DNA from: Lentzea tibetensis
GTDB taxonomy: Bacteria > Actinomycetota > Actinomycetes > Mycobacteriales > Pseudonocardiaceae
Direction of reading: 5' to 3'
NCBI RefSeq assembly: GCF_007845675.1
Contig: NZ_VOBR01000009.1
Span: 124,001-188,000, forward strand
DNA: 64,000 nt
The position numbers and the translations under genes are program-made. Every line of letters starts with the position of its first letter. Position 1 is the stretch's first letter. This document shows, piece by piece, positions 16,573-24,552 of this stretch. Below the pieces are notes generated by a model that saw nothing but the letters and a program-made list of their open reading frames with translations, was not told the DNA's origin and did no database searches.

Positions 16573-17169
16573 TCAAGGCCTGAGCGTGACGAGCACCCGG
16601 TCGTCGACCATCACGTCCATGTGGTCGATGGTGTCGAGCGCGAACGACACGGAGCCCGGCACGACCTCGCCTTCCGCGCTCGGCGTCCCCCACCAGCCAC
16701 CTATCTCACGCTGGCCTTTCCGGTCGTGGACGACCAGCTTGCAGCGCGAGCCCGTCGGCACGTTCCTCATCCGCAGCTGGAGCTCGGTGCCCCACGGACG
16801 GCTGATCATCTCGGCGGTGGCGGCGACGCCCGTCCCCGTATCGGTCGCGGCCCACGTCGGGACAGAAGGTGACGGACGTAACAAAAGGACACCCGCGGCG
16901 ACCGCGACCACGAGCACCGCGGCGGCCGCGACCAGCAGCCACCGGCGGCGCGGCCGGGGCGGGGCGGGAGGCGATTCGGGCAGGTCGTCGAGGTTCTCGA
17001 CCTCGTCGAGGGTGAGCCTGCCGAGCAGTCCGGGCAGCGGCGCGAGCCGCAGCATCTCCGCGGGACACGTCTCGCAGCCGCTGAGGTGGCGTTCGAACGC
17101 CGACCGTTCGCGCAGGTCGAGCGACCCGAAGAGGTAGGCGCCGACGTCCATGGCGTGCGTGCAGCTCAC
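16573..17169 (-). CDS. Anti-sigma factor with zinc-binding domain (RslA-like)
   Basis: 198 residues. The N-terminus has the ZAS zinc motif: C3, H5, then H28, C32 and C35 in HLSGCETC. A single membrane helix at about 77-97 separates it from an extracytoplasmic domain of about 100 residues that binds an unknown signal. It should hold the neighbouring sigma factor inactive at the membrane, as RslA does with SigL in mycobacteria. The GTG at 17169 overlaps the sigma gene stop (GTGA), the classic arrangement for a sigma/anti-sigma pair. Confidence 0.87.
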   Translation of the reverse strand: MSCTHAMDVGAYLFGSLDLRERSAFERHLSGCETCPAEMLRLAPLPGLLGRLTLDEVENLDDLPESPPAPPRPRRRWLLVAAAAVLVVAVAAGVLLLRPSPSVPTWAATDTGTGVAATAEMISRPWGTELQLRMRNVPTGSRCKLVVHDRKGQREIGGWWGTPSAEGEVVPGSVSFALDTIDHMDVMVDDRVLVTLRP

Positions 17170-17672
17170 GACTCGGTCACCCCCCGTTCCTCCAACGCGT
17201 CGCGCAGCGCTCTCAGCGCGTAGAAGCAGCGCGACTTGACCGTGCCCGGCGGGACACCGAGCACCTTCGCGGCCTCCGCCACCGTGCGGCGGCGGTAGTA
17301 CAGCTCCACGACGACCGTCCGGTGCTCGTGGCTGAGGCGGCGCAGGGCGTCCGCGATCTGCCACACCTGCAGCACGTGCTCGACCTCGTCGGACACGACG
17401 GGCAGGTCGGCAGGCTCGATGGGCACCTCGGTCGCCTTGGCACCGCGCCTGCGGTAGCCGGAGATCACGAGGTTGCGCGCCACCGTGTACAGCCACGGCG
17501 CCGCTTCGTCCGGTTTCAGTTCGTCGTGGTGCCGCCACGCCCTCAGCAGCGTCTCCTGCACCACGTCCTCGGCCTGCTGGTAGTCGTTGTCCACCAGCCT
17601 CAGGACGTAGTGCAGCAACGGACCGCGCCACCGGTCGTAGAGCTGGATGAGGACGTCTTCAGCGGAGTCCAC
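17166..17672 (-). CDS. ECF RNA polymerase sigma factor (SigL-like)
   Basis: 168 residues. Region 2 covers about 8-75 (AEDVVQETLLRAWRH, APWLYTVARNLVI) and region 4 about 105-158 (LSHEHRTVVVELYYRRRTVAEAAKVLG is the -35 reading helix area, taken in parts). It has no region 3, as usual for ECF factors. The layout and neighbours match SigL of mycobacteria. The GTG at 17672 follows AGGGGAC. It lies between acyP and smc, a position that is not usual for these genes. Its regulon is unknown. Confidence 0.9.
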   Translation of the reverse strand: MDSAEDVLIQLYDRWRGPLLHYVLRLVDNDYQQAEDVVQETLLRAWRHHDELKPDEAAPWLYTVARNLVISGYRRRGAKATEVPIEPADLPVVSDEVEHVLQVWQIADALRRLSHEHRTVVVELYYRRRTVAEAAKVLGVPPGTVKSRCFYALRALRDALEERGVTES

Positions 17673-17706
17673 GTCCCCTTACTACGCCATCGCAGGGCGA
17701 AACGGT

Positions 17707-17982
17707 TCAGCGCTCGATGAAGGTCGTCAATCCGCCCCTAGGCTCGGACCACCGCTCGACGACGGTGTCGACTCGACCAGGTGTTTCACCCGAGCGCAGC
17801 GCGTCGAGCAGACGTTCGCACGCCTCCCGCGAGCCCTCCGCGACGACCTCGACCCGGCCGTCCCGCAGGTTCGAGGCGCTCCCGACCAGCCCGAGCTCCA
17901 GCGCACGGCTCCTCGTCCACCACCGGAATCCCACGCCTTGAACGTGTCCGCGCACCCAAGCGTTCAGTCGAACTTCCACCAC
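17707..17982 (-). CDS. acyP: Acylphosphatase
   Basis: 91 residues, the standard size. The phosphate-binding loop is [11 protein letters not shown] with the catalytic arginine, and the catalytic asparagine is in [10 protein letters not shown]. It hydrolyses acyl phosphates such as acetyl phosphate or 1,3-bisphosphoglycerate in the cytoplasm. In actinobacteria acyP is often directly upstream of smc. Here a sigma and anti-sigma pair sits between them on the same strand. Confidence 0.93.
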   Translation of the reverse strand: MVEVRLNAWVRGHVQGVGFRWWTRSRALELGLVGSASNLRDGRVEVVAEGSREACERLLDALRSGETPGRVDTVVERWSEPRGGLTTFIER

Positions 17983-18059
17983 CGAATGGTCCCGTAGTCA
18001 CACAAGGTGACAGACGACGCACCCGGAGGTGTCACCCATTAGTGGTACGGTGCCGAGCC

Positions 18060-18740
18060 GTGAGTGCCCGGAGCCTGTTATTCGGACTTCTGATCGGCGC
18101 GGCTGGCGCAACTGGACTCGCCTTCACCAACTCGGCGGCCCTAGGCATCGGACCAGCGTCACAGGAGTCACCAGACGCAGCAAGCCTGTTCGGTTCCGGC
18201 AACGCCGCCGCACCGGGCAGACAGCAGAGCACCACCGATTCCCCGACGGAGCCCGCTCCCACCACGACGAGCTCGACGACCACCACGGTCCCCCCGACGA
18301 CCACCACCGTTCCCACCACGACGGTCCCCCCGACGACGACCGCTCCGACCAAGACGCAGCCCCCGAGCAACCGCGCGCCGGAGCAGGCCGTTCTCGCGAT
18401 CGTCAACCAGGCCCGTTCCGAGGCCGGCTGCAAGCCCGTCGTGATCGACGACCGGGTCACGACCGCGGCGCAGGCGCACAGCACCGACATGGCGAACCGC
18501 GACTACTTCTCGCACGACACCCCCGAAGGCGTGGACTTCGCCGAGCGGATGAAGGACGCCGGTTTCCCGCGTCCGGGTGGCGAGAACATCGCGATGGGCC
18601 AGCGGACGCCGGAGCAGGTCATGCAGTCCTGGATGGACTCCCCCGGACACCGCCGCAACATCCTCGACTGCTCGTTCAACACCATGGGGCTCGGGCTGGA
18701 CACGCGCGGCTTCTACTGGACCCAAGACTTCGGCCGCTGA
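18060..18740 (+). CDS. Secreted or anchored CAP-domain protein
   Basis: 226 residues. An N-terminal hydrophobic segment (residues 4-27) acts as a signal or anchor. A Thr/Pro-rich linker follows at about 58-102, then a CAP (SCP/PR1) domain from EQAVLAIVNQARSEAG to the end. CAP signatures are AQAHSTDMANRDYFSH, GENIAMGQ and SPGHRRNIL. Bacterial CAP proteins are extracytoplasmic and mostly of unknown role. The GTG at 18060 was chosen as the start just before the hydrophobic segment. It is followed after 15 bases by a Thr-rich paralogue pair. Confidence 0.85.
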   Translation: MSARSLLFGLLIGAAGATGLAFTNSAALGIGPASQESPDAASLFGSGNAAAPGRQQSTTDSPTEPAPTTTSSTTTTVPPTTTTVPTTTVPPTTTAPTKTQPPSNRAPEQAVLAIVNQARSEAGCKPVVIDDRVTTAAQAHSTDMANRDYFSHDTPEGVDFAERMKDAGFPRPGGENIAMGQRTPEQVMQSWMDSPGHRRNILDCSFNTMGLGLDTRGFYWTQDFGR

Positions 18741-18755
18741 TCGGGGAGAACCACC

Positions 18756-19220
18756 GTGTACGAAAGCCCGGAACCTGACGCGCGCTCCCGATTCCGCGGA
18801 GCGCCCCAGGTTGTCCTCGCCGTGTCCGGCGTCGTGGTGGCGACCGTCTTCGCCGCCGTCGCGTCGCTCGCGGCCGGGTCCGCGGACAGCGCCGCTCCGC
18901 AGCCGCGCAAGGACGTCGTCAACAGGGACAAGCTCGTGTTCCCGTCGGCGTCGTCCTCCAGCGTCCCCGGATCGTCCTCGGTGACCGAGACGACCACCAC
19001 GACGACCACCGGCGCGACGACCACGACGCCGAAGAAGACGACGAAGGTCACCACGATCACCCGGCCCGACGGGACCACCACCACGGTGACGACCGAGGAG
19101 CCCACGCAGCCGACCGAGCCGACGCGGCCGACCAAGACCACGACGACTACTACCACCACGACTACGACGACCACCACGACGACCGAGCCGTCGACAACGA
19201 CGCCGGACCCCGCTGGGTGA
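18756..19220 (+). CDS. Thr-rich single-pass membrane protein, copy 1
   Basis: 154 residues. It has a short charged N-terminus, one membrane helix at about 18-42 (VVLAVSGVVVATVFAAVASL) and then a long outer region dominated by Thr, Pro and Ser with runs of Thr. No folded domain is visible. The 3' half is a near-repetitive ACC/ACG tract (about 18980-19200), a likely site of length variation and a target for O-mannosylation if the protein is exported. The GTG at 18756 follows GGGGAG. A related gene follows at 19344. Confidence 0.7.
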   Translation: MYESPEPDARSRFRGAPQVVLAVSGVVVATVFAAVASLAAGSADSAAPQPRKDVVNRDKLVFPSASSSSVPGSSSVTETTTTTTTGATTTTPKKTTKVTTITRPDGTTTTVTTEEPTQPTEPTRPTKTTTTTTTTTTTTTTTTEPSTTTPDPAG

Positions 19221-19343
19221 CGCGCGTCACCGTGTTGTGACACACGGTCACACGAACGAGTGGCGCAACTGAAGGTAGTCGTCCACTCACGCCGATAACT
19301 CGAACGCAAGGCCATCCGACCGGGTTTCCCACGAGGAGATGGT

Positions 19344-19829
19344 GTGTTCGAGGAAGATCATCCGCAGTCACCTTCTCAACCGAAGAAGAAGGTGTCTACG
19401 GTCGTCCTGCTGGCAGCGGGTGGCGTCGTCGTCGCCACGCTGTTCGCGACGCTCGCGTCGATGCTCGCGAGCGGCGGTCAGCAGGCGAACCCCCAGCCGA
19501 AGGCGGACGTCGTGCAGACGTTCACGTCGACCAGCGTGGCACCGGACGGCAGCACGTCGACCGTGCTCGTCACGGTCTCCACGTCCTCGTCGAGCCAGCC
19601 GCCCAGCGTCGACCGCAGGCAGCTGGCCCGCCCGGACGCGCAGAAGCCGCAGGACCAGCCGCCCGCGCAGGACGACAACAACAAGCCCCCCGCTCACGAG
19701 CCGCCCGTCTTGACGACGACTCCGCAGAGCAACCCGCCGTCGTCGTGGACTCCCCCGGAGCCCACGTCGTCGTCCAGCACCACCACGACGACGACCACGA
19801 CGACTCCTTCAGGCCCCAGCAAGCCCTAG
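19344..19829 (+). CDS. Thr/Pro-rich single-pass membrane protein, copy 2
   Basis: 161 residues. The layout matches copy 1: a charged N-terminus with PKKK, a membrane helix (VVLLAAGGVVVATLFATLAS) and a Ser/Thr/Pro-rich outer tail. The helix and the next 15 residues (PQPKADVV against PQPRKDVV in copy 1) are clearly related. No enzymatic domain is visible. The GTG at 19344 follows AGGAGAT. The stop shares the four-base CTAG with the stop of the convergent methyltransferase gene. Confidence 0.7.
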   Translation: MFEEDHPQSPSQPKKKVSTVVLLAAGGVVVATLFATLASMLASGGQQANPQPKADVVQTFTSTSVAPDGSTSTVLVTVSTSSSSQPPSVDRRQLARPDAQKPQDQPPAQDDNNKPPAHEPPVLTTTPQSNPPSSWTPPEPTSSSSTTTTTTTTTPSGPSKP

Positions 19830-20566
19830 GCCTGCAAGACGACCGTGAAGATCGTGAAAGTCGCGAGGAACGGACCGGTCTCCAGCTCGGAGACCCACCG
19901 CCTCGCGGCCTTCTCGTCGATCAGGCCCGCCTGAGCCGCGCGGATCGCGTTCCGGCCGAGCCCTAGCACCATCTCGGCCTCGGCGTGGTCGCGGAACACC
20001 GGAGCCGTCGTGGTCACGTCCAGCACCTCGAAGCCGACCTCCGCGCCGATCCGCGGCACCGCGCGTCCCACGGTCGAGTGCCGCTGGATCGAGGCGCCGA
20101 TGTACCGGGTGAGCGCCCGGTTGACCTCGACGTCACCGGGGTCGACGACGAGCGTGTCCCAGTCCGGCTGCGCCACCACCGCGATGCCACCGGGCTTCAG
20201 CACCCTGCGCACCTCGGCCAGCACCTGACGCGGGTCGTCGACCTGGTGCAGCATCCGGTCGACGCGGACCCGGTCGACGGTGCCGTCGGCGAGCGGCAGT
20301 GCGTGCGCGTCGCATTCGCGCACGTCGGCGTGCGGGTGGCGGTCGCGCGCCTCGAGCACCATCACGGGGTCGCGGTCGACGCCGATGACCGTGCCGCCGC
20401 GGGTCACCAGGTCGCCGAGGTCGGTGCCGGGCCCGCAGCCCACGTCGAGCACGGTCTGGCCGGGGCGCAGGTCGAGCGCGAACCGGACGCCCCGCTTGTA
20501 GTCGGCGCCGGAGCAGCCGGCGACGGTGTCCAGGTACGTGATTGATCGTGTCCATGAGTCAGACAA
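19826..20566 (-). CDS. SAM-dependent methyltransferase (type 11 like)
   Basis: About 246 residues. SAM motif I is VLDVGCGPGTDLGDL, the motif II acid is in VIGVDRDPVMV, and VLKPGGIAVVAQPDWDT is the post-III segment usual for class I enzymes of the UbiE/type 11 group. The start is uncertain: no ATG is in frame near the beginning, and the TTG at 20566 (LSDSWTRSITYLD) is the best guess. It lies 29 bases after kdpE on the same strand and may belong to the kdpDE transcript. The substrate is unknown. Confidence 0.78.
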   Translation of the reverse strand: MSDSWTRSITYLDTVAGCSGADYKRGVRFALDLRPGQTVLDVGCGPGTDLGDLVTRGGTVIGVDRDPVMVLEARDRHPHADVRECDAHALPLADGTVDRVRVDRMLHQVDDPRQVLAEVRRVLKPGGIAVVAQPDWDTLVVDPGDVEVNRALTRYIGASIQRHSTVGRAVPRIGAEVGFEVLDVTTTAPVFRDHAEAEMVLGLGRNAIRAAQAGLIDEKAARRWVSELETGPFLATFTIFTVVLQA

Positions 20567-20595
20567 GCACGGCCGTGTGGAGATCCTGTGCACCC

Positions 20596-21273
20596 TCACG
20601 GCTCGAAGCGGTAGCCCATGCCCGGCTCGGTGAGCAGGTGCCGTGGGTGCGCGGGATCGGGTTCCAGCTTGCGGCGCAGCTGCGCGAGATAAACGCGCAG
20701 GTAGTGGGTCTCCTTCGCGTACGAGGGCCCCCACACCTCCTGGAGCAGCTGCTTCTGCGCGACGAGCTTGCCCCGGTTGCGGGCCAGCATCTCCAGCAGA
20801 CCCCACTCGGTGGGCGTCAGGTGCACCTCGGTGCCGTCCCGCAGCACCTTCTTCGCCGCCAGGTCGACGGTGAACGACGCCGTCTCCACGATCGGCTCGT
20901 CCTCGGGGGTCACGGCCGAGCGGCGGACGGCGGCGCGCAGTCGCGCCAGCAGTTCGTCCATGCCGAACGGTTTGGTCACGTAGTCGTCCGCGCCCGCGTC
21001 GAGCGCCTCGACCTTGTCCGCCGAGTCGGTGCGCGCGGACAGCACGATGATCGGCACGGACGTCCAGCCGCGCAGGCCGGCGATCACCTCGGTGCCGTCG
21101 ACGTCCGGCAGGCCCAGGTCGAGCACCACGACGTCAGGCTTGCCGTCGGCGGCGAGCCGGAGTGCCTCCGCACCGGAGTGCGCGGTGAGCACGTCGTAGC
21201 CGCGCGCGGACAGGTTGATCCGCAGTGCGCGGACGATCTGCGGCTCGTCGTCGACCACCAGGACCGTCGTCAT
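20596..21273 (-). CDS. kdpE: Response regulator KdpE
   Basis: 225 residues. The receiver domain has the DD acidic pair at residues 8-9, the phospho-acceptor aspartate in VVVLDLGLPDVDG and the lysine in YVTKPFG. The OmpR-type winged helix starts near 130 and carries HLTPTEWGLLEML and THYLRVYLAQLRRKLE, which is diagnostic of KdpE. It normally activates kdpFABC under potassium limitation or turgor stress. The ATG overlaps the kdpD stop (ATGA). Confidence 0.95.
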   Translation of the reverse strand: MTTVLVVDDEPQIVRALRINLSARGYDVLTAHSGAEALRLAADGKPDVVVLDLGLPDVDGTEVIAGLRGWTSVPIIVLSARTDSADKVEALDAGADDYVTKPFGMDELLARLRAAVRRSAVTPEDEPIVETASFTVDLAAKKVLRDGTEVHLTPTEWGLLEMLARNRGKLVAQKQLLQEVWGPSYAKETHYLRVYLAQLRRKLEPDPAHPRHLLTEPGMGYRFEP

Positions 21274-23774
21274 TCGCTCTCCTCGTACGCGGGCATCGAG
21301 ATGACGAGCGTCAGCCCGCCGCCCGGTGTGTCCTCGGCCCTGATCGTGCCGCCCATGGCCTCGGTGAACCCCTTCGCCACGCTCAGCCCCAGCCCCACGC
21401 CGGTGGTGGCGTCGCGGTCGCCGAGGCGCTGGAACGGGGCGAAGATCTCGTCCGCCGCGCCGCGCGGCAGGCCGCGGCCGTGGTCGACGACCCGCAGCTC
21501 GACGAACGACGCGTGCTCAGACGCTCGCACGGAGACCCGCTCGCCGTAGCGCAGCGCGTTGTCCACGACGTTCGCGACGACCCGTTCCAGCAGGCCGATG
21601 TCGGCCCGGATCGGCTCCAGGTCCTCCGGCACTTCGACCTCGACCGGCGCGAGTCCCGCCCAATTGATTCCACGGAGCGCGAGCGCGACCACCTCGTAGT
21701 AGCCGACCGCGCGGAACAGCGGCTGCACGGCGCCGGTCGCGAGGCGCGACGAGTCGAGCAGGTTGTCCACCAGGCCGGTCAGCCGGTCCGCTGACTCCTC
21801 GACGGTTTCCAGCAGCTCACCGGTGTCGGAATCGGACAGCTGAAGCTCGGGGTCGCGCAGGCTGCCGACCGCCGCCTTGATCGACGTCAGCGGTGTGCGC
21901 AGGTCGTGGCCGACGGCCGAGAGCAGCGCGGTGCGCAGCTCGTTGCGCGACGCCCTGCGCTCCGCGTCCGAGGTCTGCTCCGCCATCCGCTGCTGCCGCA
22001 ACGCGAGCAGCGCCTGCCCGGCCGCCGCCTCCAGCACGCCGCGGTCGGCCGCGGGCAGCGCACGCCCGCGCAGCGCGAGGTGCACGTCCGGCGTCACCGC
22101 GACGTCCACGTCCGCGTCCTCCGGTTCGGCGCACGGCCGCGGGCCGACGCACGCCACCCGCGTCCACTGCCCGTCCGCGCGTTCCAGCAACGCCACCGAC
22201 GACAGCCCGAAGTTCTCCCGCACGTTCTCCAGCAGGCGCGCCAGCGGATACGGGCCGGTCAGCACGGTCCGCGCGTACGACGCGAGCAGCGTCGCCTCGG
22301 TGCGCGCCCGCGCCGCCTGCGTCGCGAGCCGCGCCGCCCGGTCGACCACGAGTGCCGTCGACACCCCGACGACGAGCATCGCGACCAGCGTCACCACGTT
22401 CTGCTGCGCGTCGATCGTCAACGTGTAGAAGGGCTCGGTGAAGTAGAAGTTGAGCAGCAGTGCGCTCAGCAACGCCGTCGCCAGCGCGGGACCGAGCCCG
22501 CCCGCGATCGCGACGAGGAGCGTCACCAGCAGGTAGCCGACGACGTTCGTGGACATGATCAGCTGGTCGCGTTCCAGCACCCCGAACAACGTCACCAGCG
22601 CGGGTCCCACCACGGCCAGCGCCCACCCCAGCCACAGGCGCGACCGCTTCAGCGGACTTCCGGCGAACCGCCCGCGCCAGCGGGCCACCGCCTCGTCGTG
22701 CGTGACCATGTGCACGTCGATCGAGCCGGAGTCCTGCACGACGGCGGAACCGATGCCCTCGGTGAACACCCGCGCGAACCGCGACCGCCGCGACGTCCCG
22801 AGCACGAGCTGCGTGGCGTTCACGCCGCGGGCGAACTCCAGCAGAGCGGTGGGCACGTCGTCGCCGACGACGGTGTGGAACGTCGCACCGAGGTCCTCGG
22901 CGAGCTTGCGCGCCCGCGCGACCGCCTGCGGATCGGCGCCGGCGAGACCGTCACCGCGCAGCACGTGCAGCACCAGCAGGTCGCCACCCGCTCGGGTGGC
23001 GATGCGCCGGGCCCTGCGGATCAGCGTCTCGCTCTCCCCGCCGCCGGTGATCGCGACGACCACGCGTTCGCGCGTCTCCCACGTCTCGGTGATCTGCTGC
23101 TCGGAGCGGTACCGCTGCAGTGCGACGTCGACCTGGTCCGCGACCCACAGCAGTGCCAGCTCGCGCAATGCGGTGAGGTTGCCGACGCGGAAGTAGTTGC
23201 CGAGTGCGGCGTCGATCTTGCTCGCCGCGTAGACGTTGCCGTGCGCGAGCCTGCGCCGCAGCGCCTCTGGCGTGATGTCGACCAGCTCGACCTGCTCGGC
23301 GCGGCGCACCACCTCGTCCGGCACGGTCTCGCGCTGCCGCACCCCGGTGATCCGCTCCACCACGTCGTTCAACGACTCGAGGTGCTGCACGTTGACCGTG
23401 GACAGCACGTCGATGCCCGCTTCCAGCAGCTCCTCGACGTCCTGCCAGCGCTTGTCGTTGCGGCTGCCGGGGACGTTGGTGTGCGCGAGCTCGTCGACGA
23501 CCGCCACCTCGGGCGCGCGGGCCAGCACGGCGTCGACGTCCAGCTCGGTCAGCTCGACGCCGCGGTGCCGTGCGTGCCTCGGCGGCACGACCTCCAGCCC
23601 GTCGAGCAGCTGCGCCGTCTTCTCCCGGCCGTGCGTCTCGACCAGCCCGACGACGACGTCCGTGCCGCGTTCTCTCCGCCGGTGCGCCTCCCCGAGCGCG
23701 GCGAAGGTCTTGCCAACGCCCGGTGCGGCGCCCAGGTAGATGCGCAGCTCGCCACGTCTCGGTTTGGCATTCAC
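21270..23774 (-). CDS. kdpD: Sensor histidine kinase KdpD
   Basis: 834 residues. The N-terminal KdpD domain has P-loop GAAPGVGKT (residues 15-23), then a universal-stress-like domain at about 235-350. Four membrane helices of the DUF4118 type lie near 370-480, then a GAF-like region, the H-box in GHDLRTPLTSIKAA and a C-terminal ATPase with NVVDNALRYG and GVGLGLSVAKG. KdpD senses potassium and related stress and phosphorylates KdpE. The GTG at 23774 fits the usual start. No kdpF, A, B or C gene lies next to it; upstream is a divergent marR gene. Confidence 0.95.
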   Translation of the reverse strand: MNAKPRRGELRIYLGAAPGVGKTFAALGEAHRRRERGTDVVVGLVETHGREKTAQLLDGLEVVPPRHARHRGVELTELDVDAVLARAPEVAVVDELAHTNVPGSRNDKRWQDVEELLEAGIDVLSTVNVQHLESLNDVVERITGVRQRETVPDEVVRRAEQVELVDITPEALRRRLAHGNVYAASKIDAALGNYFRVGNLTALRELALLWVADQVDVALQRYRSEQQITETWETRERVVVAITGGGESETLIRRARRIATRAGGDLLVLHVLRGDGLAGADPQAVARARKLAEDLGATFHTVVGDDVPTALLEFARGVNATQLVLGTSRRSRFARVFTEGIGSAVVQDSGSIDVHMVTHDEAVARWRGRFAGSPLKRSRLWLGWALAVVGPALVTLFGVLERDQLIMSTNVVGYLLVTLLVAIAGGLGPALATALLSALLLNFYFTEPFYTLTIDAQQNVVTLVAMLVVGVSTALVVDRAARLATQAARARTEATLLASYARTVLTGPYPLARLLENVRENFGLSSVALLERADGQWTRVACVGPRPCAEPEDADVDVAVTPDVHLALRGRALPAADRGVLEAAAGQALLALRQQRMAEQTSDAERRASRNELRTALLSAVGHDLRTPLTSIKAAVGSLRDPELQLSDSDTGELLETVEESADRLTGLVDNLLDSSRLATGAVQPLFRAVGYYEVVALALRGINWAGLAPVEVEVPEDLEPIRADIGLLERVVANVVDNALRYGERVSVRASEHASFVELRVVDHGRGLPRGAADEIFAPFQRLGDRDATTGVGLGLSVAKGFTEAMGGTIRAEDTPGGGLTLVISMPAYEESE

Positions 23775-24074
23775 GTGATCAGTGTGCCCGCCGCACCCGG
23801 AGTAGCCCGATCAGCCGCATCGAGTGCTCCTGTCACTTCACCACCATGGACCACGGATACCGCCGATCGGGTTGCCCGAACGCGGCCTTTACGCCGTTTA
23901 CCTGGCCATTTGTGGCTATCTGACGCAGGCCGTGACGTTCCTCTCCCCTCGCTGGTCCACTGAGCGTCCAATCAGGCGATCGGCAGTTGGCGGATAGCGC
24001 GCGGAGCGTAAATAAGGGAAAGTTCCAAGGTTCGTGTCCTAATTTGGACAATCACATGCGCGTGCGGAGAAACG
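23775..24074. promoter_or_regulatory. Divergent intergenic region of kdpD and marR
   Basis: 300 bases without a credible gene; GC content falls near 24000-24050. It must hold the promoters for kdpDE and marR. The clear element is a TGTCC-N6-GGACA inverted repeat at 24035-24050, annotated separately. No kdpFABC remnant is visible here. Confidence 0.5.
24035..24050. promoter_or_regulatory. Inverted repeat, candidate MarR operator
   Basis: Perfect five-base arms (TGTCC and GGACA) around an AT-rich six-base centre, 24 bases before the marR start. The size and position fit autoregulation by a MarR dimer. This is inferred from position only. Confidence 0.45.
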
Positions 24075-24515
24075 ATGCCCACCACCGTCACCAACCACGA
24101 AGCTCTGCAACTCGTGGTCGCCGTGCACCGGCTGGTGCGAAGTCTTCGACAGGCCGCTCCGGCCCGTCGTTTGCAGCCCACTCAGTTATTGGTTCTCTCC
24201 GAGCTGAGCGCTCACGGTCCCATGCGGATCGGTGAGATCGCGGTGCGCGCACTGTGCTCGCAGCCGACTGCGACCACCGTCGTGACCAGCCTGGAGTCCA
24301 GCGGACTCGTCCGCAGAGAACCCGACGCGGCCGATGGAAGGGCAACCATCGTCGCTTTGACCGAACTCGGTCGCGACACCATCATGTCGCTTGCTCACGG
24401 TGAAGCCGAGCTATTGGGTGAAAGAATGTCGGAACTTTCACCGGACGAAAGAGATTTGCTGCGTTCGGCCATGCCGCTATTGCGGCAACTGGCCGAACCT
24501 TCCGAAAACAGGTGA
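24075..24515 (+). CDS. MarR-family transcriptional regulator
   Basis: 146 residues of the MarR winged-helix family. The recognition-helix region is CSQPTATTVVTSLESSGLV and the wing carries REPDAADGRATIVALTE, the DxRxxxxxLT box. MarR proteins are dimeric regulators that often respond to small ligands. No drug pump or enzyme gene is next to it, so the target is unknown beyond likely self-control. It converges with the HAAS gene across a strong hairpin. Confidence 0.88.
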   Translation: MPTTVTNHEALQLVVAVHRLVRSLRQAAPARRLQPTQLLVLSELSAHGPMRIGEIAVRALCSQPTATTVVTSLESSGLVRREPDAADGRATIVALTELGRDTIMSLAHGEAELLGERMSELSPDERDLLRSAMPLLRQLAEPSENR

Positions 24516-24546
24516 GGAGCGGGGCCCCCGACCGGCCCCGCTCCTC
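24514..24546. terminator. Bidirectional terminator between marR and the HAAS gene
   Basis: A perfect 13-base stem (GAGGAGCGGGGCC with GGCCCCGCTCCTC) and a seven-base loop. It begins within the marR stop codon and ends just before the stop of the convergent gene. Confidence 0.8.
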
Positions 24547-24552
24547 AGTTCT

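Noticed and set aside
13809-16583. A 924-codon open frame antisense to smc
   Set aside because: It is a high-GC shadow of smc: Leu/Gly/Ala/Arg-rich composition, no domain, and the opposite strand encodes a complete SMC.
18980-19200. Repeat array resembling CRISPR
   Set aside because: It is an in-frame Thr codon tract (ACC/ACG) without unique spacers.
21906-23963. A 685-codon open frame antisense to kdpD
   Set aside because: Composition typical of a shadow frame and no recognisable domain, while KdpD motifs are complete on the reverse strand.
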